From CAZAPG01 sp964486935 (GTDB lineage: Bacteria; Chloroflexota; Anaerolineae; 4572-78; J111): a stretch of 64,000 nt of DNA. Every line of letters begins with the position of its first letter. The stretch's first letter is position 1. The stretch is taken from NCBI GenBank assembly GCA_964486935.1, contig CAZAPG010000006.1, positions 62,001 through 126,000 of the forward strand, read 5' to 3'. A program made the translations under genes and the position numbers. This document shows positions 30,585 through 37,473 of the stretch, one piece after another. The notes beneath the pieces are model-generated. The model saw nothing but the letters and a program-made list of their open reading frames with translations, searched no databases and was not told the origin of the DNA.

Positions 30585-30620
30585 CCAAAAAACCGCGCTC
30601 CAGCCGGAACGCGGTTTTTT
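30585..30620. terminator. Bidirectional intrinsic terminator
   Basis: AAAAAACCGCG / CGCGGTTTTTT stem-loop between two convergent genes, with A-run left and T-run right. Confidence 0.92.
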
Positions 30621-30640
30621 GGTTTAACGCAAGTTAAAAT

Positions 30641-31903
30641 TTACCGCCGATACATGACCATTGGGGCCACGTAGCCGCTGCCGTTTACGCTTTGAAACAA
30701 CGTTTCGGTTTCAAAAGCTTTGTCCAGCGCATGGGCCAAATCGGCCAGCAAATCTTCAGCCGATTCGATGCCGACGGCCAGCCGCACCAGGCTGTCGCTA
30801 ATGCCAATTTCGGCCCGTTCTTCGGTCGAAAGCTCGTAGTAGCTCACCAGCGCCACCTGCTCCACCAGCGACTCAACCCCGCCCAGGCTGGGGCCAATGT
30901 ACGGAATCTGTAGCTGGTCGATAAAGCGGCCGGCGCCTTCCAAATCTGTTTCCAGTTCAAAACTCACTACCCCGCCAAAGGCCGACATCTGCTCAATAGC
31001 CACATCATAATCGGGGTGGCTGACCAGGCCGGGGTAATACACCCGGCGTACCGCGGGGTGCTTGGCCAAAAAGTGGGCAATTTTATCGGCGGTTTCATTT
31101 TGGCGCTTGACCCGCAACTCCAGGGTTTTCAGGCCGCGCAGCAGCAGATAAGCCGTGTGCGGGTCGCTCACGTCGCCCAGCATGGCCTGGGTTTCTTTAA
31201 TGGCCCCAATCATGTAGTCAGACCCTACCACCACCCCGGCCAGCAGGTCGTTGTGGCCGCCCAAATATTTTGTGGCCGAATGAACCACAAAATCGACCCC
31301 AAATTCCAGGGGGCGCTGGTTGATGGGCGTGGCAAAGGTGCTATCGACAACGGTTTTGAGGTTGTGTTTTTGGGCAATGGCTACCAGCTTTTCCAAATCT
31401 ACCACCCGCAGGTAGGGGTTGGTGGGCGACTCGGAGACAATCACCCTGGTGTTGGGTTGAATGGCGGCTTCCATAGCCTCGTAATCACCCATCGGTACCT
31501 GAGTGGCCTCTACCCCGTAGCGCGCCAGAAATTTGGTCACAAACTGGCGAGTGCGGCGGTAGCAATCATCAGTCATGATGACATGTCCACCCGAAGAGAG
31601 CAGCGTTAGCAGCGTGGTGGTCACGGCCGCCATGCCGCTGCTAAACAGGCAGGCGGCTTCGCCGCTGTCCAGGTCGGCCAGCTTGGCCTCGGCGGCGGCA
31701 ATGGTGGGGTTGCCGTAACGGCCATACTCTTCACGCCCGGTTTCGTCGCCCCACATTTTGGCTTCCATGTAGTCAATTAAATCTTGCGTATTTTCAAAGG
31801 TGTAGGTGCTGGTTTGCAAGATAGGCGTGGTGATAGCGTGGTGCGGCTTAACTCGCTTTTCGCCGGCGTGAACAACACGGGTGCTCAACTCTTTATGGGT
31901 CAT
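30641..31903 (-). CDS. Trans-sulfuration PLP enzyme (cystathionine gamma-synthase / O-acylhomoserine sulfhydrylase group)
   Basis: A 420-residue Cys/Met-metabolism PLP enzyme. The PLP lysine lies in HSATKYLGGHND, the phosphate/PLP contacts in YGRYGNPT and FSSGMAAVTT, and the substrate-carboxylate region near the C terminus (SLVRLAVGIES). Cystathionine gamma-synthase, gamma-lyase and methionine gamma-lyase share these motifs. Control by a SAM-I riboswitch directly upstream argues for a biosynthetic role in methionine formation. ATG at 31903 follows AAGGAG; the upstream TTG is inside that site and is rejected. Confidence 0.9.
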   Translation of the reverse strand: MTHKELSTRVVHAGEKRVKPHHAITTPILQTSTYTFENTQDLIDYMEAKMWGDETGREEYGRYGNPTIAAAEAKLADLDSGEAACLFSSGMAAVTTTLLTLLSSGGHVIMTDDCYRRTRQFVTKFLARYGVEATQVPMGDYEAMEAAIQPNTRVIVSESPTNPYLRVVDLEKLVAIAQKHNLKTVVDSTFATPINQRPLEFGVDFVVHSATKYLGGHNDLLAGVVVGSDYMIGAIKETQAMLGDVSDPHTAYLLLRGLKTLELRVKRQNETADKIAHFLAKHPAVRRVYYPGLVSHPDYDVAIEQMSAFGGVVSFELETDLEGAGRFIDQLQIPYIGPSLGGVESLVEQVALVSYYELSTEERAEIGISDSLVRLAVGIESAEDLLADLAHALDKAFETETLFQSVNGSGYVAPMVMYRR

Positions 31904-31939
31904 TGATTTCTCCTTGTGCAATGAACTTTGTTAAGGTAA

Positions 31940-32010
31940 CTTCTCAATAATTCGGGGTAAAGTAGGACAAACTTAAGTTTGTCCCACAAACACCCCTATT
32001 TTTTGAGAAG
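31940..32010. repeat. Nested palindrome in the 5' leader of the trans-sulfuration gene
   Basis: A perfect 20-bp palindrome at 31965-31984 (half-site GGACAAACTT) is framed by GGGGT (31954-31958)/ACCCC (31992-31996) and by CTTCTCAA (31940-31947)/TTGAGAAG (32003-32010). All three sets share one centre, so the segment can fold into one long interrupted stem. Confidence 0.8.
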
Positions 32011-32025
32011 ATACTTGTTAAGAAT

Positions 32026-32064
32026 TAAAAATGGCCTCTCATTCTGTTAAGATGAGAGGCCATT
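32026..32064 (-). terminator. Second terminator of the SAM-riboswitch leader
   Basis: 13-bp stem (AATGGCCTCTCAT paired with ATGAGAGGCCATT) followed on the minus strand by TTTTAATT. Its 5' arm contains CTCTCATC, complementary to the 3' strand of riboswitch helix P1. Confidence 0.85.
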
Positions 32065-32083
32065 TCTGGTTAAGGCTTGCACT

Positions 32084-32113
32084 AAAAAAGCCTCTTCCAG
32101 AAAGAAGAGGCTT
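32084..32113 (-). terminator. First terminator of the SAM-riboswitch leader
   Basis: 10-bp stem AAGCCTCTTC / GAAGAGGCTT with a 6-nt loop, followed by a T-run on the minus strand, 18 nt after the aptamer. Confidence 0.92.
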
Positions 32114-32132
32114 GCGCGTGACCACACTCACT

Positions 32133-32255
32133 CTCATCTTCCAGAAGTTATTTCTGCCGGAATTGGCACCGAAAACCGCTTAAGCAGTGTTGGCTGCTTA
32201 TCGGGTAAGGTTGCCGGGGTTTCGTAGGGCCGGTCCCTCCACCCCTCTGGATGAG
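32133..32255 (-). ncRNA. SAM-I (S-box) riboswitch aptamer
   Basis: Minus-strand sequence shows the S-box hallmarks in order: P1 strand CTCATC, AGAGGGGTGGAGGGACC, GGCCCTACGAAACCCCGGCAACC in pieces (conserved GGCCC, GAAACCC, GGCAACC), GGTGCCAATTCC, and the closing P1 strand GATGAG. Promoter lies upstream and two intrinsic terminators downstream, before a sulfur amino-acid gene, so S-adenosylmethionine binding should switch transcription off. Confidence 0.95.
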
Positions 32256-32322
32256 TAGATTGCTAATAACTTATTGTGTTTTTAACTGGCGACCTGCTAA
32301 CAGGCTGTCCAAACTGGGCACG

Positions 32323-32351
32323 ATAATACCACAGCCCGGCGCGCTTGTCAA
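32323..32351 (-). promoter_or_regulatory. Promoter of the SAM-riboswitch transcript
   Basis: Minus strand TTGACA, 17-bp spacer, TATTAT; predicted start about 60 nt upstream of the aptamer. Confidence 0.88.
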
Positions 32352-32449
32352 GTCTTTTTATAAAGAAATTTATAAAAATAGAGCGCCTTCAAATCGTTGA
32401 CATGATGCCCCAACCTTTTTACAATATCAATGTCGAAAGGAGTAGACCG

Positions 32450-33319
32450 GTGTTAACTTTGGGCGCAAATAAAAATGCCACCATTGTGCGGCCCCTGGAG
32501 CCAAATGATGTGCGTCGCCTGCTACGCTTGATTGAAACTGCCTGGCGAGTTCATTTGCGGCTGGCCCCCACCGACTTGCGCCGCAAAATTGACGTATTGC
32601 CCGGCCTGCTGGCCGAAGACAGGGTAGGGCTGCGCGGCTTTATGATGCTGGAACCAATTCGGCCCGAGACCGGTTTAATTGTAGCGGCAGGGTTGCGCGA
32701 TACCTGGAGCGTTGGGGCTTACCTGGATTTACTGTTGCCCAAACTGGAAGAGTTAACCTTTAACAACAAGCTGTCATCGCTGGTGTATGTGGGCAATGCT
32801 GTTTGGCTGGTTGACGAGTTGCGCGCGCGCGGCTTTGAAACCCGCGAGTGGATTGTGGCTCTGGAACGCATTGGCGAGCAGCCTCCCCCCCAACCCCAAC
32901 CGATGCCGGCCCAAATTCGCACAGCTCACACCAGCGATTTGCCGGCCTTGCTGGCCCTGGACAAACAAGCGTTTGGCCGGGTGTGGCACAAATCGGCGGG
33001 CAATTTTAACGAGGCGCTGGCCACGGCCATTTCCTTTGCGGTAGCCGTTACCGATGACCAGCTTGTGGCCTACGAATGGTGCGAAATGTACAACAAACAC
33101 GCCCACCTCACCCGGCTGGCGGTGCATCCCAATTATCAGGGGCGGGGCATTGGCGCACAGCTTTTGTACCAGGCCATCACCGATGCCCTCACTGCCGGCG
33201 CAGAAATAATTACCCTCAACACCCAGGAAAACAATCACCGCTCGCTGGCGCTCTACCGGCGGTTTGGTTTTGTTGACACCCAACAGCGCATCCCCGTGCT
33301 GTGGAAAATGCTCAAATAA
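32450..33319 (+). CDS. Double GNAT-domain N-acetyltransferase
   Basis: A 289-residue protein with two acetyltransferase-like halves. The N-terminal half (about 5-140) lacks a clear acetyl-CoA loop; the C-terminal half (about 155-289) has TRLAVHPNYQGRGIGAQLL followed by NHRSLALYRRFGF. It resembles ribosomal-protein or small-amine acetyltransferases; the substrate is unknown. GTG at 32450 is chosen because AAAGGAG lies seven bases before it; ATG at 32402 lacks a site. Divergent from the SAM-controlled gene, whose promoter overlaps the upstream region. Confidence 0.82.
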   Translation: MLTLGANKNATIVRPLEPNDVRRLLRLIETAWRVHLRLAPTDLRRKIDVLPGLLAEDRVGLRGFMMLEPIRPETGLIVAAGLRDTWSVGAYLDLLLPKLEELTFNNKLSSLVYVGNAVWLVDELRARGFETREWIVALERIGEQPPPQPQPMPAQIRTAHTSDLPALLALDKQAFGRVWHKSAGNFNEALATAISFAVAVTDDQLVAYEWCEMYNKHAHLTRLAVHPNYQGRGIGAQLLYQAITDALTAGAEIITLNTQENNHRSLALYRRFGFVDTQQRIPVLWKMLK

Positions 33320-33322
33320 CCC

Positions 33323-35308
33323 TCACTCCAGCCACGCAGCTTCCAATTCAATTCGACCCACCTCGGCGGCGTTTTGAGCCGGGTCATACCAAATAATTAG
33401 AGGGGTGTAATGGCCGGGCAGCGCGCCCAGAGGCAGCCGCAGGTCGTACACGTCGGCAATTATTTCGCCGGGCCGCCAGGCAGTGGTGGGGTAAGCAAAG
33501 TGAACCGGCACGGCGTCGGCCACAGCCAGAACCTGACCCGCCGAGTCAACCAGCCGGGCCGATACCTTTAAATCGGCCACAGGCGGCATGTCGACCTGCC
33601 AGAAGAGGGTTAAGCGCAGCGGAGCCAGGCCCGCGCCGGTGTGCGGTGGTCGGGAAATGTTGTACCCGGCCAGCGTAACCTGTGGCGTGACCGGCCGGTT
33701 GATGAGTTTTGCCGTTTCCGGCAATTTGGTTTGCGGCTGCGGATAAACGCGAATCAGCGGCCCGGCGGCCCCCAACGACCAGCGCCGCGCCGCGCCGGGC
33801 AACTCTCTGGTCAGGTAAACCGATTTGCCTTCGGCCAGCAGCTTTTCCACGGCGGCCAGCCGGTTGGCTTCCAAATCGGCGGCAACGGTTTCAATTTCGG
33901 GCCGCCGGTTTTCGGTTTGCTGAAAGTAACGCAGTAGGGTTATCTCGCCCAAAATGCCCACAATGGCTGCCGGCTGGTTGGGGGGCGGTTGTTGCAGCAT
34001 GTCCAGCCCGTAATCATGCACCTGCCAGCCATATTTCTGGCTAACCTCTGCCCAGCCGGTTTGAAAATGTTCAAACAGCATGACGGCCAAAACCAGTAAC
34101 ATCAGGCCGACCAGCGCCGGCTGCCAGCGTTTGACCCCCGGCGCGGCTTTTATCTCGCCGGGCGTAACGGTCATTGAGGCTTCAAGGTTAACAATTTCCA
34201 CGGTCTGCGGTCTGCGGTCTGCGGTTTTTAACCTTACCCCGGTGGCGCTGTACAGCAAAAAAGCCACACCGGCGCCGCTCCAGGCGGCCCAAATGAGCGC
34301 GTTAGGGATAAAGAACACCTCGATATCGGTGACATTGTAAAACAGATTGAAAACAAGGTAGGTTACAAAGGCCGCGCCGGTTAGCAGCAACCATCGCTTT
34401 TGGCCGATGAGCAGCAGGTAAACCAGCCCGACGAATCCCGGCACGATGGTGTAAACCTGGTCGGCCAGCAGATGCCAGTAGAAATCGGCGGAACGATTGT
34501 GTCCAAAGGGGTTGTCGAAGATAAAAGTACCGTAACCGCCGGCGGTCACCTGCTGCCAAAAGCCGGCCCAGCTATTTTGATAGCTGCCATCGAGCGAGCC
34601 GACGTGCCCGCGCAGCGGCAGGTAGAGGTAGAGCAGCAGCGGCAAGGCAAAAAACAGCAGGCTCAACAGCAGCAATTTTGGCCGAAACAACTTGCTGCCA
34701 TAAATGACAAGCAGGTAGACGGCCAGCGCCGGCAAAAGCAGCAGCATGGTGCGGTGGTGTGTTAGCGATAGCCCGGCCAGAAAGGCCAGTCCCCACAAAC
34801 CCGTTTGCAGCTTCAGCGCCGGCAGGCGGGTCAGCCAGAGCAGCAGCGCAACCACAAAAAAGGCGTTGAGGGTGTAAACTTCGGCGATGGTGGCCTGTTG
34901 CCAAAAAACCGGCCCCAAGGCCAGCAGCAGCGCCCCCGCCAGCGCGCCGGCATGGAGCGGCCAAATTGGGGCGGACGAGGGCAAACCTTTGGGCGGAGGC
35001 GTCATTTGCAAGATCAGCAGGTAAAGCAACGCTGCCGTGCCCGCGCCAAATACGGCGCTCATCAAATTGACTCGATAGGCGATGTTGCCCACGGGCAGCA
35101 GGGTGAACAGTTTGCCCAGCAGGGTGTACAGCGGATAGCCGGTGGGGTGAGCAATGCCCAGCCGGTAGGTGACCAGTTGAAATTCCAGGCTATCGTCAAA
35201 GATGGTGGCAACCGAGGGGGCCAGGGTGGCAATGTAAAGGCCGAGGGCGGTAAAAAAGATTGCGGCGGCCAGCAACCGGGCCGGCCGTTGATTAGCTGGA
35301 TGGCTCAA
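33323..35308 (-). CDS. DUF2723-family integral membrane protein (glycosyltransferase-like)
   Basis: A 661-residue protein with about eleven hydrophobic helices in the first 450 residues and a soluble C-terminal region. The text TLAPSVATIFDDSLEFQLVTYRLGIAHPTGYPLYTLLGKLF is the DUF2723 core, seen in TMEM260-like, GT-C-fold O-mannosyltransferase relatives; the acidic DDSLE is the likely catalytic loop. Transfers from a lipid-linked sugar are a reasonable but unproven guess. It overlaps the upstream adaptor gene by 17 bp. Confidence 0.82.
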   Translation of the reverse strand: MSHPANQRPARLLAAAIFFTALGLYIATLAPSVATIFDDSLEFQLVTYRLGIAHPTGYPLYTLLGKLFTLLPVGNIAYRVNLMSAVFGAGTAALLYLLILQMTPPPKGLPSSAPIWPLHAGALAGALLLALGPVFWQQATIAEVYTLNAFFVVALLLWLTRLPALKLQTGLWGLAFLAGLSLTHHRTMLLLLPALAVYLLVIYGSKLFRPKLLLLSLLFFALPLLLYLYLPLRGHVGSLDGSYQNSWAGFWQQVTAGGYGTFIFDNPFGHNRSADFYWHLLADQVYTIVPGFVGLVYLLLIGQKRWLLLTGAAFVTYLVFNLFYNVTDIEVFFIPNALIWAAWSGAGVAFLLYSATGVRLKTADRRPQTVEIVNLEASMTVTPGEIKAAPGVKRWQPALVGLMLLVLAVMLFEHFQTGWAEVSQKYGWQVHDYGLDMLQQPPPNQPAAIVGILGEITLLRYFQQTENRRPEIETVAADLEANRLAAVEKLLAEGKSVYLTRELPGAARRWSLGAAGPLIRVYPQPQTKLPETAKLINRPVTPQVTLAGYNISRPPHTGAGLAPLRLTLFWQVDMPPVADLKVSARLVDSAGQVLAVADAVPVHFAYPTTAWRPGEIIADVYDLRLPLGALPGHYTPLIIWYDPAQNAAEVGRIELEAAWLE

Positions 35309-36467
35309 TTTTTATTTCCAGGCGACCCGTCATGCCTGGTCTGATTTCAAAATCGCCGCTGTTGAAATCCAGATAAATTTTGAACAGGGCGGTATCGCCA
35401 TCTTTGGCGGATGATTCTAACTCGATGCGCTGGACGACGGCCGGAAAGGGCACGTTGGGGTAGGTTTTCAAAAAGATGGTAGCTTCATCGCCCACCTCAA
35501 TGTCGCTCAGGTTACGCTCGCTGAAGTTGCTGGTTACAAAACGGAGCGGCTCAACCCTGGCAATGGTAATAGAAGCGTTTGAGGTGGACACGCCCGGCGC
35601 GCCGGTCAACTCGGTGATAACGCCATCCCAGGGGGCAACCAGCAGGGCTTTAGACAGGTTGGTGCGGGCCTCGTCAACGTTAAGTTGGGCCTCGCGGAGT
35701 TTGGCCTGGTTAACCTCTTTGGCTTCCTGGCGCAACCCGGATAGCAGCTTGTCGAGCTGGTTTTGGGCCTGCGTTACCTTGGCGCGGGCGGCGGCAAGTT
35801 CGGCCTGGTTGGGAGGCTGGCTGGCTTCGTTGAAGATGGCCAGGGCGCGCTCGTAGTTGAGGGTGGCTTTTTGCAGTTCGCGGGCTTCGGGGCTGGCTCC
35901 AATGGAGTCGGCGTAGGCAATTTTATCGTAGGCGGCCTGCGCCCTGGCCAAATCCACTTCGGCCAGCTTCAAATCGGCGGCAGCTTTGTTGATGGCGTCT
36001 TCGGAGGGCAACTCTTGCAGGCGCTCCAGTTCGGCCAGGGAGGCCTCCAGGTTGGCCTGGGCTTCGACAATATCGCCGGCCAGAGCGGGCGCTTCTTCGG
36101 CGGCAATTTGGGTTTGGGTGAGGGCCAGCGCGGCTTCGGCCTTTTCCAGAGCCAGACGCAGGTCGGTATCATCAATTCTAACCAGGGGGTCGCCCCGTTT
36201 TACCGCCTGACCCTCACTGACGTACACTTCTTCGATGGCGCCACTTAACCCGGACGATTGCACGCTGAGTATTTGCGGGGGGATGGGCAAAACTACTTCC
36301 CCATCGGCGGCAATAGTGGTTTGAAATGTTTTAATCGGGGTGGGCAGCGGGGTGGCGGTTTGGGCCGGGGTGGGCGTAGCCCCAAAGCCAAGGCTTTCGG
36401 CATTGGGAGTGCAGGCGATAAGAATTAGCAGGCCGAGGGTTATTAAAACAACAGTGGCGTATTTCAT
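35292..36467 (-). CDS. HlyD/MacA-type efflux adaptor lipoprotein
   Basis: A 391-residue membrane-fusion-type protein. Lipobox LLILIAC ends a signal peptide; a biotinyl-lipoyl-like half (SSGLSGAIEEVYVSEGQAVKRGDPLVRIDD), a long alpha-helical hairpin (about 115-265, heptad-like), and a second lipoyl half with beta-barrel (VAPWDGVITELTGAPGVS..., ASITIARVEPLRFVTSNFSERNL) follow. Such proteins work with an ABC (MacB-like) or RND pump, but neither is next to it here. Coupled by overlap to the DUF2723 gene. Confidence 0.88.
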   Translation of the reverse strand: MKYATVVLITLGLLILIACTPNAESLGFGATPTPAQTATPLPTPIKTFQTTIAADGEVVLPIPPQILSVQSSGLSGAIEEVYVSEGQAVKRGDPLVRIDDTDLRLALEKAEAALALTQTQIAAEEAPALAGDIVEAQANLEASLAELERLQELPSEDAINKAAADLKLAEVDLARAQAAYDKIAYADSIGASPEARELQKATLNYERALAIFNEASQPPNQAELAAARAKVTQAQNQLDKLLSGLRQEAKEVNQAKLREAQLNVDEARTNLSKALLVAPWDGVITELTGAPGVSTSNASITIARVEPLRFVTSNFSERNLSDIEVGDEATIFLKTYPNVPFPAVVQRIELESSAKDGDTALFKIYLDFNSGDFEIRPGMTGRLEIKIEPSS

Positions 36468-36534
36468 AGTTATCCTAAAAAAACTGAAACGATGGTATCC
36501 TGGTGGGATAGTTTACTCACGATGTCCAAATTGC

Positions 36535-36825
36535 CTAATCTTGCCCGTTAGATTCCGGGGGAAACCAGCGGTCGCTCATATCCGAGACGGAGTCGCTTAA
36601 CCGTTTGACCAGCCAGGCAAAAACGCCAGAAGTGACCACCAGAATGGCAAGGTAGCCGGTGGTCGATAACCCCATCTGTTGGCCGCCCCGCACCAGCAGA
36701 AAAATGATGAGTCCAAACAAGGCCACAATCGCAAAGGAAAAAATAATCACCCAGACAATGGATTTCCAAATTGAAGGGATTTTCTCGGCGGTTTTTTGTT
36801 TGGGGAGATTCTGCTGCCGTTTCAT
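36535..36825 (-). CDS. Small two-TM membrane protein, function unknown
   Basis: A 96-residue protein with a basic N terminus, helices at about 23-46 and 52-70 and a charged tail (KRLSDSVSDMSDRWFPPES). No known family recognised. A second frame of similar length overlaps it (36548-36838) but has a less ordered hydrophobic pattern; this one is preferred for its clear membrane topology. No good Shine-Dalgarno. Confidence 0.6.
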   Translation of the reverse strand: MKRQQNLPKQKTAEKIPSIWKSIVWVIIFSFAIVALFGLIIFLLVRGGQQMGLSTTGYLAILVVTSGVFAWLVKRLSDSVSDMSDRWFPPESNGQD

Positions 36826-36912
36826 GGTTTGTAATCATAGCCCTGAGAGTAATGTTTTGGCAAGAACCCGGCCCGGCGGCGAATCAAGGGACGGCAACTG
36901 GCAAAATTGGTA

Positions 36913-36941
36913 TTGACAAGAAATGAATTCTGTGATATTGT
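36913..36941 (+). promoter_or_regulatory. Promoter of the ribbon-helix-helix-like gene
   Basis: TTGACA, 17-bp spacer, TATTGT; the spacer end and -10 contain a doubled TGATATTG. Confidence 0.75.
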
Positions 36942-36994
36942 GATATTGTATTACACGTAATTAACAAACAAATCTAAATGTAAGGAGTATAAAA

Positions 36995-37417
36995 ATGGCA
37001 ACCAAAGAAAAAGAGAACGGCTCGGTTGAAGGGGCTGAAGCAGTAGAAACCGCCGCTGAAGAAACCGCCGCTCAAGTTGGTAAAAAGGCTTCCGGGGCGG
37101 TCGATTCGGCCAGCAAAACCCTCAACGAGGCAATTAAGCAGGTGGAAAAGCAGGTAGGCAACCTGAGCAAAGCGCTGGGCAGCGCCTTGCAAGATAGAGC
37201 CAACGTGGTGATGGTTAGGGTAAACGACGACAGCCTTTATTACCTGGACGTGCTGGTTGAGGCCGATATCACCAAGAGCCGCTCCGAAAGCGCCGCCTTT
37301 CTCATTAACGAAGGCATCAAGGCCAATGAGACCCTCTTTAACAAAATTCGGGAAATCACCGACCAGATTACCGCGCTCAAAGCGCAGCTTAGAGAAACCG
37401 TTAAGGTTGAAGAGTAA
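36995..37417 (+). CDS. Protein with amphipathic helical N terminus and ribbon-helix-helix-like C terminus
   Basis: A 140-residue cytoplasmic protein in two parts. Residues about 1-65 are Ala/Glu/Lys-rich, predicted as a long amphipathic helix. Residues about 68-105 (VVMVRVNDDSLYYLDVLVEADITKSRSESAAFLINEGI) follow the strand-helix-helix pattern of CopG/Arc-type DNA-binding folds, and a coiled tail ends the protein. It could be a DNA-binding or a self-assembling protein; function unknown. AAGGAG precedes the ATG; own promoter and terminator make it a single-gene unit. Confidence 0.75.
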   Translation: MATKEKENGSVEGAEAVETAAEETAAQVGKKASGAVDSASKTLNEAIKQVEKQVGNLSKALGSALQDRANVVMVRVNDDSLYYLDVLVEADITKSRSESAAFLINEGIKANETLFNKIREITDQITALKAQLRETVKVEE

Positions 37418-37429
37418 AAAACGTTAATA

Positions 37430-37468
37430 AAAAAAGACGGAGAGCGACTGGCTCTCCGTTTTTTTTCT
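37430..37468. terminator. Bidirectional intrinsic terminator
   Basis: ACGGAGAGC / GCTCTCCGT stem with 5-nt loop, flanked by A-run left and eight T right, between convergent genes. Confidence 0.93.
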
Positions 37469-37473
37469 GGAAA

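Noticed and set aside
36548..36838. Alternative 96-codon frame overlapping the small membrane protein
   Set aside because: Lower quality hydrophobic pattern and no ribosome site; the frame at 36535-36825 gives a clear two-helix membrane protein.
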